Part shown: positions 26,287 through 34,411 of the stretch, piece by piece | Layout of the letters: each line of letters begins with the position of its first letter | Position numbering within the stretch: position 1 is the stretch's first letter | DNA from: CAZCTC01 sp964501335 | GTDB lineage: Bacteria; Chloroflexota; Anaerolineae; B4-G1; SLSP01 | Assembly: GCA_964501335.1 (NCBI GenBank) | Contig: CAZCTC010000042.1 | Span: 1-64,000 of the forward strand | Length of the DNA: 64,000 bases | Direction: 5' to 3' | Translations under genes and position numbers: made by a program | The notes under the pieces: model-generated | The model's input: only the letters and a program-made list of their open reading frames with translations | Told to the model about the DNA's origin: nothing | Database searches by the model: none

Positions 26287-26676
26287 TTAACCAAGGTTTC
26301 TAATCTTTTTCCACAGGAAAATAAAAATTCCTGAAATGAGGGGATCAAAAATAAGAACCATTATTCCCAATGCGTATATTTTCGATCTGATCTCAAAAGG
26401 AATTCCCAATAAAATTAAGGCTACCCACAACACCACCCCAAACCAAGCCAGCAATTGACTCACCATGCCCGATACTTCAACCTCATTATCGGGTATAGGA
26501 TTCCCACATAGAAAACTCATCCAGGAGGGTACTTTGATTAAAAGATGAGTAAAGTACCACAAATGATCTTTTTTCAAATTGCGGTTTAATGTGTGGGCCC
26601 GCTTAAAATTACGCTGTCCTATAAAAGCTATCCCCCAAAACATCAGCATCGTAAAGCCCCAGGCTAAAAGTTCCAT
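26287..26676 (-). CDS. Small membrane protein of unknown function
   Basis: About 129 residues with three or four hydrophobic segments (an N-terminal one ELLAWGFTMLMFWGIAFI, then LLAWFGVVLWVALILLG and a pair near the C-terminus). A short charged loop (QRNFKRAHTLNRNLKKD) lies near residue 30. The start is uncertain: ATG at 26676 has AAGG about 9 nt upstream, while GTG at 26709 or ATG at 26685 would add up to 11 residues. Its base composition is more AT-rich than its neighbours, and the family is not recognised. Confidence 0.55.
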   Translation of the reverse strand: MELLAWGFTMLMFWGIAFIGQRNFKRAHTLNRNLKKDHLWYFTHLLIKVPSWMSFLCGNPIPDNEVEVSGMVSQLLAWFGVVLWVALILLGIPFEIRSKIYALGIMVLIFDPLISGIFIFLWKKIRNLG

Positions 26677-26850
26677 TTTCCCCATCCTTAATCTCAAACA
26701 ACTCCCCACCTTACCAGACAGCCCCCCTCCGCAGAAATGATTAACCCGATCGCGAATTATCCCTGATCTTCAAAATAAACAAAAACTCCCTGGAAATTCC
26801 GAATTCCAAAACTAATTTTCGACCTGTGCGGTTAGTCTGGGAAAAAAGCC

Positions 26851-26888
26851 CATATTTTCGGCGGCTTCAGAAAGCCGCCGAAAATATG
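26851..26888. repeat. CAGA hairpin without tail (family A)
   Basis: CATATTTTCGGCGGCTT and AAGCCGCCGAAAATATG around CAGA, ending 36 nt before the start of the STAND NTPase gene. Confidence 0.9.
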
Positions 26889-26924
26889 GTAAAATTCTCG
26901 AATCATCCACCGTGGGAGTAAACC

Positions 26925-29900
26925 GTGCTCGACCAGCTGATCCAGGGAATCACATTGCTGCCCAACTCCGTCGCCTTGCGCCTCCAGGATTACCTCCAGG
27001 CCCATCAATCGCACCCCCTCGCCGGCCGGCGTGCCGATCTGGATTCCTTGAACGCCTGGCTCGCCTCACCCAAAAGCCCACCCTACCTGCTCCTCACCGG
27101 GCCCTCCGGCCGCGGAAAATCCACCCTGCTCGTCCATTGGATTGCAGAACTGCTCCAGCGCGGCTCCCAGGCGCCCGCCATCGCCTTTATTCCAATCAAT
27201 CAGCAGCTCCAAACCCATACCGCCACAGCAGCTCTCGCCGCCCTCGCCGCCCGGCTTGATTTCCTGCACGCCGCCCCCTTCGCCATCGAACTGACCGCTG
27301 CCGACTGGCACGACCGCGCCGCCGCCGCGCTCGCCCGGCCCCTCCCCGACGGCCGCACCCTGCTCGTCGTCATGGACGGCATCGATGAAGCCGCCGACTG
27401 GGAACCCGGCCCCAACCTCTTCCCGGTCCCCCCCATCGCCGGACTTCGAGTGATCGTCGCCACCCGCTACACCCCCCTCGCACCCAACAGCACCGCCTGG
27501 CTCCATCGCCTCGGTTGGGAGCAGGCTGGACTGACCCTGCCCCGCTTCCTCGATCCGCTCACCCGCGAAGGCATCGCTGAAATGGCCCCGCCTGAACTGG
27601 CCGTCGATCTGCGCCGGCTGAGCGAAGGCGAACCTTACCTGCTCGAACGTTACACGGCCGAACTCGGCCGCTCCCTCCAACCCGCCGACCTGCCCGGCTT
27701 GCAGCCCGGCTCCGCCGGCTATCTGGCCCGCCTTCGCACCCTGCAACAACAATCCTGGCCCTCCGATCAGCCGTCACCCGATCCCGCCGTCCAGACCCTC
27801 CTCCGGCTCTTCGCGGTCGCCCTCGGCCCCTTGAAAACCGCCGATCTCACAGCCCTGGCGCCCGAACTGCCGCCGGCCGACATAGAAAAGCTCCTCCCCC
27901 TCCTGGCCCCCCAGGGGATCATCGGCGATCCGGCCCGGGGCTACGGATTTTCTCACCCCCGCTGGAGCGAAATCGTCCTCAGTCGCCTCAGCCGTCCCGA
28001 ACGAGAGAGCTGGGAAGCCCGCCTGATTGCCTGGGGCCGCCGGATTCTGTCCGAATTGCAGACCGAAAACCACCCCCCCGCAGCCGTCCCCGCCTATCTT
28101 ATCGCCTGGTACGGCGCCCACCTCACCCGCATCGCCGCCTCCCTGGAAGACTGGGCGCCCCTTATCAGCAACGGTTGGCACAAAGCCTGGGAAACCCTCG
28201 CCGGCGACGATCTGGGCTATCTGAACGATGTAGCCCGGGTAGCCGCCGCCGCCCGTCAGGCCGGCGACCTCATCCTGCAATTGCGCTGCACCCTGATCCT
28301 TTCCACGGCCCGCGCCCGCCCGATTGAAATCCCACCGGAACTCTTCGGCATCCTTATCGCCACAAAACTCTGGACGCCCCAACAGGGACTTGCCTACATC
28401 TACCACCTGCCCGATCCACTCACCCGCGCCGCCGCCTTGACCCTGCTCGCCCCCCATCTGCCGGCAGAGCTGCACCCCACAGCCTGGATGGTCGCCCTCT
28501 CCCTGCCCCATCCGACCGCCCGGGCCCGCGCCTTGACCGGCATCCTGCCCACGCTGACCGCGGCAGAAGAACGCACCGCCCTCCTGACCAAAATCCTCAC
28601 CGAAATCCGCGCCATCGGCGATCCAGCCGCCCGGGCGCAGGTCCTGGCCGATCTCGGCCCCGCCCTCCCCTCCGAACTGATCCCGGAGGCCTGGAAGATC
28701 GTCCAAACGCTCCCCGAAGATTTCCATCAGGCGCGGGCTCTCGTCGGAATGGCCCCCAGACTCACCCCGGCCCAACGCATGGAAGCCTTCGCCGCCGCCC
28801 GCGCGATACCCTGGGAATCCCATCGAGCCGCACTCCTGGCCCGCCTGGCCCCTTACCTGCCGCCCAAATCCCAGCAGGAGATCCTGAACACCCTCCGCGC
28901 CCTGCAAGATAAACCCAGCCGGATTCAGGCTCTGATCCATCTGGCCCCCTGGATCCCCTCTCCCGAACGAGAAAAGTGCGCGCGGGAAGCCCTCGCCACC
29001 CTCCGGATCATCCAGGACGACTTCTACCGGGCCCAGACCATCGCCGAACTCGGCCCCGGCCTTTCCCCGGAACTGGCCGCCGAAGCCGTCGCGGCCGCCC
29101 GCTCCCTCGAACGCGGCCTCAACCGCACCGTCGCCTTGATCGGGTTGGCGCGCCATCTCCCTTCCGGACTGCTCTGGGAAGCTCTGACCGCCGCGCATAC
29201 CGTCACCGCACCGTCCGACCGCATCCGGCTCCTGGTCCAGATCGCTCCCTGCCTGGAATTCGACGAACGGAACAAAGCCCTGGAAGAAGCCTTGAATACG
29301 GCGACCGCCATTGGAGATCAGGGCGAACGGGCCGGCCTGCTCGCCGCCCTGGTCCCCTACCTGTCGCCCGCTCAGGCCCGGGAAACCCTCACCTTGACCC
29401 GCACCCTGGACTCTGTCGACACCCAGACAAAACTGTTGATTGCACTGGCCCCGGTTCTGCACCCGGAACAGCTCTCCGTGGCCCTGGCCATTGCCCGCAG
29501 CATCACCCGGGAAAGCTGGCGCGCCCGGGCACTCGCCGAACTGGCGGTCCATCTGGCCCCGGCCCCCGAACGCAGCAAAATTTTGATGGAGGCCCTGGCC
29601 TACGCCCGCGCCACCGCCGATCCGGTCGAACGGGCCGCCGCCCTCTTGCCGCTGGCCCTCCATCTCTCGCCGGAACTACAACGCGAAACGCGGGCGGCCA
29701 TCCAATCCATTTCGGAGGATACCGCCCGCGCAGACCGGACCTTCAACCTGGCCCATCAACTGACCGATCCTGAGACCCGCCTCGCCTCACTACGCGAAGC
29801 CACAACCCTTCTCGCGGCACTCTCCGACGAGGAACGCCGCACCGAAATCCTGCACCGCGAATGGCCGCACCTGCCGCCCGAACTCCAAACCGGCCTGCCC

Positions 29901-30233
29901 ATTCCCCTGCCGCGAGATCCCCTCACGGCTCTGATTTTCAAATTACGGCTGGCACCACCGCCGGCCGACACCCTGAAAGATCTCACTCTCACCGTCGCCC
30001 GGCTGGAGGAGTCCCCCCGCCGGGCCCGCCTGCTGGAAATCCTGGCCCCTTACCTGGTTGCCTTGCCGGAACAAGCCGGCCGCCAACTCTGGCAGGAATT
30101 GCTCGAAAAGCTCGCCCACCTGCCGCGCCCGGCCCTGCTCAACGATTTGAAAGCACTCATCCCCTTTCTGGCCCACCTCGATCCGGCTTTGCCCACAGCT
30201 CTGGCTCAGACCGTCCTGGAAATAAGAGAGTAA
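26925..30233 (+). CDS. NACHT/STAND-type NTPase with C-terminal helical repeats
   Basis: A 1102-residue protein. A short N-terminal region (about 1-30) leads into LAGRRADLDSLNAWL and a P-loop NTPase domain: Walker A GPSGRGKSTLL (59-69), a NACHT-like Walker B LLVVMDGIDEA (146-156) and RVIVATRYT near 182. Winged-helix-like segments follow to about 370. From about 480 to 980 there are many degenerate helical repeats of roughly 34-38 residues with the pattern RAxxLxxLAPxLPxExxxEAL. This is the layout of STAND signalling ATPases: a nucleotide switch plus a sensor superstructure. No toxin or nuclease effector domain is visible at either end. The start is GTG, with GGGAG upstream. It is transcribed alone. 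A role in defence or signalling is inference from architecture only. Confidence 0.8.
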   Translation: MLDQLIQGITLLPNSVALRLQDYLQAHQSHPLAGRRADLDSLNAWLASPKSPPYLLLTGPSGRGKSTLLVHWIAELLQRGSQAPAIAFIPINQQLQTHTATAALAALAARLDFLHAAPFAIELTAADWHDRAAAALARPLPDGRTLLVVMDGIDEAADWEPGPNLFPVPPIAGLRVIVATRYTPLAPNSTAWLHRLGWEQAGLTLPRFLDPLTREGIAEMAPPELAVDLRRLSEGEPYLLERYTAELGRSLQPADLPGLQPGSAGYLARLRTLQQQSWPSDQPSPDPAVQTLLRLFAVALGPLKTADLTALAPELPPADIEKLLPLLAPQGIIGDPARGYGFSHPRWSEIVLSRLSRPERESWEARLIAWGRRILSELQTENHPPAAVPAYLIAWYGAHLTRIAASLEDWAPLISNGWHKAWETLAGDDLGYLNDVARVAAAARQAGDLILQLRCTLILSTARARPIEIPPELFGILIATKLWTPQQGLAYIYHLPDPLTRAAALTLLAPHLPAELHPTAWMVALSLPHPTARARALTGILPTLTAAEERTALLTKILTEIRAIGDPAARAQVLADLGPALPSELIPEAWKIVQTLPEDFHQARALVGMAPRLTPAQRMEAFAAARAIPWESHRAALLARLAPYLPPKSQQEILNTLRALQDKPSRIQALIHLAPWIPSPEREKCAREALATLRIIQDDFYRAQTIAELGPGLSPELAAEAVAAARSLERGLNRTVALIGLARHLPSGLLWEALTAAHTVTAPSDRIRLLVQIAPCLEFDERNKALEEALNTATAIGDQGERAGLLAALVPYLSPAQARETLTLTRTLDSVDTQTKLLIALAPVLHPEQLSVALAIARSITRESWRARALAELAVHLAPAPERSKILMEALAYARATADPVERAAALLPLALHLSPELQRETRAAIQSISEDTARADRTFNLAHQLTDPETRLASLREATTLLAALSDEERRTEILHREWPHLPPELQTGLPIPLPRDPLTALIFKLRLAPPPADTLKDLTLTVARLEESPRRARLLEILAPYLVALPEQAGRQLWQELLEKLAHLPRPALLNDLKALIPFLAHLDPALPTALAQTVLEIRE

Positions 30234-30267
30234 ACCATAACACAGCTCGTTGAGATCAGTTTTTAAC

Positions 30268-30372
30268 ATCCCGCAAAAGGCTCTTGTTTGGTGAAAAGCG
30301 GCGCGCGGTGCGAAGCAGGGGGGAGGTTTTTTATTTATTTTTTCGCACGCCGCAGACGGCGCGCGAAAAAAT
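30268..30372 (-). repeat. CAGA-hairpin element with tail (family A)
   Basis: The hairpin at 30337-30372 (ATTTTTTCGCACGCCG / CGGCGCGCGAAAAAAT, loop CAGA) has one mismatch in the stem. The tail to the left contains GGTGCGAAGCAGGGGGGAGG and ends, on the minus strand, in TTTTGCGGGAT. Confidence 0.85.
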
Positions 30373-30485
30373 GCCCTTTTTTCTTCCCCTCTTTTCCGGT
30401 GATTGTGGTTGCAAATGGCTTAAGTTGCCTGATATGCCCCCCTTTCCCCCGCGTGCGGGGGAAAGGGGGTAGGGGGGATAGAGGG
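30373..30485. repeat. Segment also found inverted at 43.2-43.3 kb, with family-C palindrome
   Basis: About 60 bp (TTTTCCGGTGATTGTGGTTG, CTTAAGTTGCCTGATATG) reappear as the reverse complement at about 43258-43322. The palindrome CCCCCCTTTCCCCC / GGGGGAAAGGGGG is attached in both places. No gene is seen in 30234-30543. Confidence 0.8.
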
Positions 30486-30543
30486 GACCGCCGAAAATTG
30501 ATTTCTTCTATCTTCCACTCTTCCAGCTTCCGTTCTTCCGATC

Positions 30544-31077
30544 TTATGCCACCCGCCGGCCGCCTTTTAATCCATCCTGGAGCCGCTTCAAGCCCTCCCA
30601 ATCACCGGCCGCGGCCAACCGGGCCTGTTCCGGCCAGCTCGCCGGATCGATCATCGACAACCGATGCCCCGAAGCCTTCAAAATCTCCTGCAAATGAGTC
30701 GGATCCACATCCCCCAACTGCGCAAAGGTCAAAATCCCGTTCTCTTTGAGCAACGCATCCAGCTTCGGCCCAATCCCTTCAATCCGGGTCAGATCGTCGG
30801 GCTTAACCGGCGTTTCAACCGCCGATGCAGTAAACTCCACGCTCGCGACCGCTGGCTCTTCGCTCACAACCGGCTTCCCATCATCAAGAGAGATCATCTC
30901 CTGCGTCGCAGATGGCGTCAGTTCAATCCGCTCCTGATCCGGCATCGTCGACTTTTTCTTCCCCATCAAGGCAGGGGCCTTATCGGCCTCCCGTTTCCGC
31001 CCGATAAAAAAATTCCACAGGAACCATCCCAATACGGTTCCCCAAAAAATCCCCTGCAGCATTTTTCGTCGATCCAT
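30544..31077 (-). CDS. Membrane-anchored helix-hairpin-helix protein
   Basis: A 177-residue protein with one N-terminal membrane segment (about residues 7-26, MLQGIFWGTVLGWFLWNFFIG), a basic juxtamembrane stretch (RKREADKAP) and a low-complexity linker. The C-terminal helix-hairpin-helix domain (about 108-165) carries the typical LTRIEGIGPKLDALLKENGI and TFAQLGDVDPTHLQEIL. This domain type, related to those of ribosomal-protein-like and flap-endonuclease-like proteins, usually binds DNA or protein. In membrane-anchored form its job is not known. The start at 31077 has GGAGG 4 nt upstream. It stands alone between two convergent-facing spacers. Confidence 0.75.
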   Translation of the reverse strand: MDRRKMLQGIFWGTVLGWFLWNFFIGRKREADKAPALMGKKKSTMPDQERIELTPSATQEMISLDDGKPVVSEEPAVASVEFTASAVETPVKPDDLTRIEGIGPKLDALLKENGILTFAQLGDVDPTHLQEILKASGHRLSMIDPASWPEQARLAAAGDWEGLKRLQDGLKGGRRVA

Positions 31078-31189
31078 AATTCCTCCTTGATTCTCATTCG
31101 CGGCTGTCAAAAAAATTTATTGCACCCCATCCCTTAATTATGGCACAGCTCTAAAATTTTAAAAAGCCAGACCTTATTTTATATTTTCG

Positions 31190-31295
31190 CACCCCGCAAC
31201 AGCTGCTTTCCCTGTAAAAACCGACGCGCGGAATGGGAAGAGAGAGTTGTTTTTGTTCATTTTTTCGCGCGCCGCAGACGGCGCGCGAAAAAATG
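31190..31295 (-). repeat. CAGA-hairpin element with tail (family A)
   Basis: The hairpin at 31258-31295 (CATTTTTTCGCGCGCCG / CGGCGCGCGAAAAAATG) has a CAGA loop. The tail to the left is more diverged than most (CCGACGCGCGGAATGGGAAG). Confidence 0.8.
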
Positions 31296-31342
31296 GTTTT
31301 TCAACTTCCATTCTTCCATTCTTCCACGCTTCCACTCTCCAG

Positions 31343-31370
31343 TTGACATCTACCATACCCATGTTATGAT
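31343..31370 (+). promoter_or_regulatory. Promoter of the riboswitch-controlled methionine operon
   Basis: TTGACA (31343-31348), a 16-nt spacer and TATGAT (31365-31370). The predicted transcription start, near 31377, lies just before the SAM-I aptamer. Confidence 0.7.
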
Positions 31371-31410
31371 CTGGCTGTTGTCGTTGTACAATCACATAGC
31401 AGCGATGCAA

Positions 31411-31521
31411 GCCTTCTTATCAAGAGAGGTGGAGGGACCGGCCCTGTGAAACCTCAGCAACCTGGTCAAATACCAAGGTGCCAATTCCGGCAGCCCCCAT
31501 GGGCTGAAAGATGAGAGCGTA
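31411..31521 (+). ncRNA. SAM-I (S-box) riboswitch aptamer
   Basis: An S-adenosylmethionine-sensing leader. The class I consensus is clear: CTTATCAAGAGAGGTGGAGG at the 5' side, GGGACCGGCCC, TGTGAAACCTCAGCAACC, then AAGGTGCCAATTCCGGCAG and GCTGAAAGATGAGAG closing P1. CTTATC (31416-31421) pairs with GATGAG (from about 31510). The pseudoknot and kink-turn parts (GATGA, TGGAGGG) are in their usual places. When SAM is bound the aptamer is expected to let the downstream terminator form, switching off the methionine/aspartate operon. Confidence 0.95.
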
Positions 31522-31535
31522 CATCGGAATGAAGC

Positions 31536-31572
31536 GCCCCTTCACCCGAAAACGCTCGGGAAGGGGCTTTTT
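31536..31572 (+). terminator. Riboswitch expression-platform terminator
   Basis: GCCCCTT (31536-31542) pairs with AAGGGGC (31561-31567), extended inward by CCCG/CGGG, and TTTTT (31568-31572) follows. It sits 15 nt after the aptamer, the standard off-switch arrangement of SAM-I leaders. Confidence 0.9.
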
Positions 31573-31735
31573 GTTTACACCAGCCTCACCACGAATCTGC
31601 GCAGTCGGCTCTGTACGGCTGGATTCGAGAGACGCGGAGCATATTCTCCACGCGCCTCACACCAGCAGCCATCACCACTGCCGGGTCCGGCTCTTGCCGG
31701 GATGAGGCCGTCAGGCTAAACAAAACAACAAAAAC
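31573..31735 (+). other. Long leader segment between terminator and first gene
   Basis: About 160 nt of untranslated leader that is not part of the SAM-I platform. It contains GCCTCA...TGAGGC (about 31655-31710) enclosing a CCGG-rich hairpin. I find no second known aptamer in it and no coding frame I would defend. Confidence 0.4.
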
Positions 31736-31778
31736 GCCTCCTCTCCTGGTAAAGGGCTAAGCTAAATTTAGAGGAGGC
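31736..31778 (+). promoter_or_regulatory. Hairpin that can sequester the Shine-Dalgarno of the first gene
   Basis: GCCTCCTCT (31736-31744) is perfectly complementary over 9 bp to AGAGGAGGC (31770-31778), which contains the GAGGAGG ribosome-binding site of the ATG at 31785. The loop is 25 nt. Formation would hide the ribosome site, giving a second, translational layer of control. Confidence 0.6.
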
Positions 31779-31784
31779 TCTATC

Positions 31785-32960
31785 ATGTCCGATCAAATCG
31801 CAACTCAAGTTGTCCATGCCGGGGAAGAACGGTCCAAACCCTACAATGCCCTGATCACCCCCATCGTGCAAACCTCGACCTATGCTTTTGCCAATACGGC
31901 GGAAGTTCTCACCTATGTAGAACGAAAAACGGCCGGCAATCCCAAACTCCGCGAAGAATACGGCCGTTACGGCAATCCCACCCAGGCGGTCGCCGAACGC
32001 AAACTGGCGGAACTCGACGGCGGAGAACGGGCCCTGCTCTTCTCCAGTGGCATGAGTGCCATCACGACCGCCCTGCTGGCCCACCTCTCCGCCGGCCAAC
32101 ACCTCATCCTGGTCGAAGGCTGCTACCGCCGCACCCAGGATTTCGCGGCCCAGTTTCTCTCCCGCTGGAACATCGAAACGACCTTTGTCCCCATGAACGA
32201 TTTTGCCGCCCTGGAAGCCGCCATCCGCCCCACAACCCGCATGATCTTTACGGAAACGCCCACCAATCCCTACCTCCGCGTCATGGATCTGGAACGCCTG
32301 ACAGAGATCGCTCGCCCTCGCGGCATCCTCACCGCCATCGACAGCACCTTCGCCACCCCGCTCGGCCTGCGCCCACTGGATTTCGGGCTCGACCTCGTCA
32401 TCCACAGCGCCACCAAATATCTGGCCGGCCATAACGACATCCTCTCCGGCGCCGTCATCGGCCCGGCCGCCCTGCTCAAACCCATCGAAGATGCCCGCGG
32501 CGTGCTCGGCTGCGTCAGCGGAGCTCAGGACGCCTACCTTCTGCTGCGTGGGATCAAGACCCTCGCCCTGCGCTTCCGCCAGCAATGCGAAAATGCCCTG
32601 CATCTGGCCCACTATCTCGCCAACCACCCGGCCGTAGCCAATGTCTACTACCCCGGCCTGCCCTGTCATCCTGATTACGAAATCGCCCAACGCCAGCTCC
32701 GCTGTTTCGGCGGTGTCGTCAGCTTCGAACTGGAAGGCGACAAAGAACGCACCTCCCGCTTCATCGACCGGCTGCAAATCCCCTTCATCGGCCCTACCCT
32801 GGGCGGCGTGGAAAGCATCGTCCAGCAGCAGGCCCTTTTCATCTCCTCCGATCCAGTCGAACGACGCAAAGTGGGCATTTCCGATACCCTCGTCCGCTAT
32901 GCCGTAGGAATCGAAGATGCCGCCGACCTGATCTCCGATCTGGAACAAGCGCTGGCCTAA
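31785..32960 (+). CDS. Cys/Met-metabolism PLP-dependent enzyme, probable cystathionine gamma-synthase
   Basis: A 391-residue cytoplasmic enzyme of the trans-sulfuration PLP family. The phosphate-binding GMSAITTALLAHL (about 90-102), the tyrosine-containing YGRYGNPTQ and the Schiff-base lysine K211 in HSATKYLAGHND are all present, as is the C-terminal LGGVESIVQQQ. Because a SAM-I riboswitch controls it and aspartokinase and ASADH follow, it probably makes cystathionine or homocysteine from an activated homoserine (MetB or MetZ role) rather than degrading methionine. Sequence alone does not separate cystathionine gamma-synthase from O-succinyl- or O-acetylhomoserine sulfhydrylase, so no symbol is given. 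It is the first gene of a four-gene operon. Confidence 0.88.
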   Translation: MSDQIATQVVHAGEERSKPYNALITPIVQTSTYAFANTAEVLTYVERKTAGNPKLREEYGRYGNPTQAVAERKLAELDGGERALLFSSGMSAITTALLAHLSAGQHLILVEGCYRRTQDFAAQFLSRWNIETTFVPMNDFAALEAAIRPTTRMIFTETPTNPYLRVMDLERLTEIARPRGILTAIDSTFATPLGLRPLDFGLDLVIHSATKYLAGHNDILSGAVIGPAALLKPIEDARGVLGCVSGAQDAYLLLRGIKTLALRFRQQCENALHLAHYLANHPAVANVYYPGLPCHPDYEIAQRQLRCFGGVVSFELEGDKERTSRFIDRLQIPFIGPTLGGVESIVQQQALFISSDPVERRKVGISDTLVRYAVGIEDAADLISDLEQALA

Positions 32961-33007
32961 AAATAAAAAAATGAGAGAATAACTGGATAGAACAAGGAGC
33001 TCGTGAA

Positions 33008-34411
33008 ATGATTGTCCATAAATTTGGCGGAACTTCAGTCGGCAATGCCGCGCGCTTCGCCACCGTTGCCGATATTCTGATCAATCAATATCAACGCGGA
33101 ACCGCCCCGGTCGCGGTTATTTCCGCCATGAGCGGCGTCACCAACCAGTTGATCGCCGGTGCGCGCGCCGCCGCGGAAGGGCGCGACGGCATCTACCGGG
33201 AAATCAAAGCCGAATTGCTGCGCCGTCACTGTGCCACAGTCGAAGCCCTCCTGCCGCCCGGCACCGCCCGCCTGGATACCGCCGGCTTCGTAGAAGACCG
33301 GCTGCACGAACTGGAACGCCTTTACCGCAGCATTGCCGTCCTCGGCGAAGTGACCGCCCGCGGACGTGACGCCGTCGCCTCATTTGGAGAACAACTTTCC
33401 GTAGCCATCCTGGCCGCTACCCTGCGGGCTCGCGGCTTCCGGGCTCAAGCCTTTAACACCACGGAGCTGGTCATCACCAACGATCAATTCGGCGAAGCCG
33501 CCCCCCAAATGGAAGCCACCCGCGACCGCCTGCAGCAACAGGTCCGCCCCTTTGTAGAAAACGGCGGCATCCCGGTCATCACCGGCTATATCGGCGCCAC
33601 GGCCCAGGGCGTGACCACCACCCTCGGCCGGGGCGGCAGCGACTACTCCGCCGCCATCATCGGCGCCGGCCTGGATGCCGCAGAAGTCTGGATCTGGACC
33701 GATGTCGACGGGATTCTCACCGCCGATCCCAATCTGGTCCCTCAAGCCCAAACCCTGCTGGAAATTTCCTATGCCGAAGCGGCCGACCTCGCCTACTACG
33801 GCGCCAGCGTCCTCCATCCCAAAACCATCCGCCCGGTCGTCGAACGGGGCATCCCCCTGCGCATCCTCAACAGCTTCAATCCGCAACACCCCGGAACGCT
33901 CGTGACCGGCACCCCGGCCGCCGCACGCCGCCGCAAACCCGCCCTGATCACCACCACCGGGCTGAGCCTGATGGCCCTGGGCACCCGCGATGACTCCTGG
34001 AAACTCACCCTCGCCGCCCAGGCGCTGCAAACACTCAGCGCCGAAGGCATCGAAGTCCAGATGTTTTCGCAATCGTTCTCCGAACACAGCATGAATCTGA
34101 TCGTCAAGGAGCAGGATCTGGCCGCCAGCCTGAAGGCCCTCCGGCGGGTCTTCCCCGACGAACAACGCTACTCCCTCGAAACCAAAGAGGAAGTCGCCAC
34201 CCTTTCAGTAGTCGGCGTTCCCGATTGGAACCAACGCGGCATCATCCCCCACACCTTCGCCGCCCTGGGAGCGCTCGGCGCCAGAGTCATTGCCGTCGCG
34301 CAGGCCGCCACGGAGCACAATGTCTCATTTTGCATTCCTAAAGATCAGGTTGCCCACACTGTCCAGTATTTACATCGAGAACTGGGATTAGAGGAGGAAA
34401 ATCATGGCTAA
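33008..34411 (+). CDS. lysC: Aspartate kinase
   Basis: A 467-residue monofunctional aspartokinase that phosphorylates L-aspartate as the first step towards lysine, threonine and methionine. The N-terminal kinase motif KFGGTSVGNA (5-14), GRGGSDYSAA near 208 and TDVDGILTADPNLV near 232 define the catalytic domain. LHPKTIRPV follows, and from about residue 315 there are two ACT domains (TTTGLSLMALGTRDD, then TLSVVGVPDWNQRGIIP), the usual site of feedback inhibition. AAGGAG precedes the ATG. It overlaps the next gene by 8 nt. Placement behind the SAM-I riboswitch suggests this copy supplies methionine synthesis. Confidence 0.95.
   Translation: MIVHKFGGTSVGNAARFATVADILINQYQRGTAPVAVISAMSGVTNQLIAGARAAAEGRDGIYREIKAELLRRHCATVEALLPPGTARLDTAGFVEDRLHELERLYRSIAVLGEVTARGRDAVASFGEQLSVAILAATLRARGFRAQAFNTTELVITNDQFGEAAPQMEATRDRLQQQVRPFVENGGIPVITGYIGATAQGVTTTLGRGGSDYSAAIIGAGLDAAEVWIWTDVDGILTADPNLVPQAQTLLEISYAEAADLAYYGASVLHPKTIRPVVERGIPLRILNSFNPQHPGTLVTGTPAAARRRKPALITTTGLSLMALGTRDDSWKLTLAAQALQTLSAEGIEVQMFSQSFSEHSMNLIVKEQDLAASLKALRRVFPDEQRYSLETKEEVATLSVVGVPDWNQRGIIPHTFAALGALGARVIAVAQAATEHNVSFCIPKDQVAHTVQYLHRELGLEEENHG

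Noticed and set aside
27774..29663. Open frame of about 629 codons opposite the STAND NTPase gene
   Set aside because: Gly-rich low complexity, no domain, and the opposite strand carries a clear Walker A/B protein.
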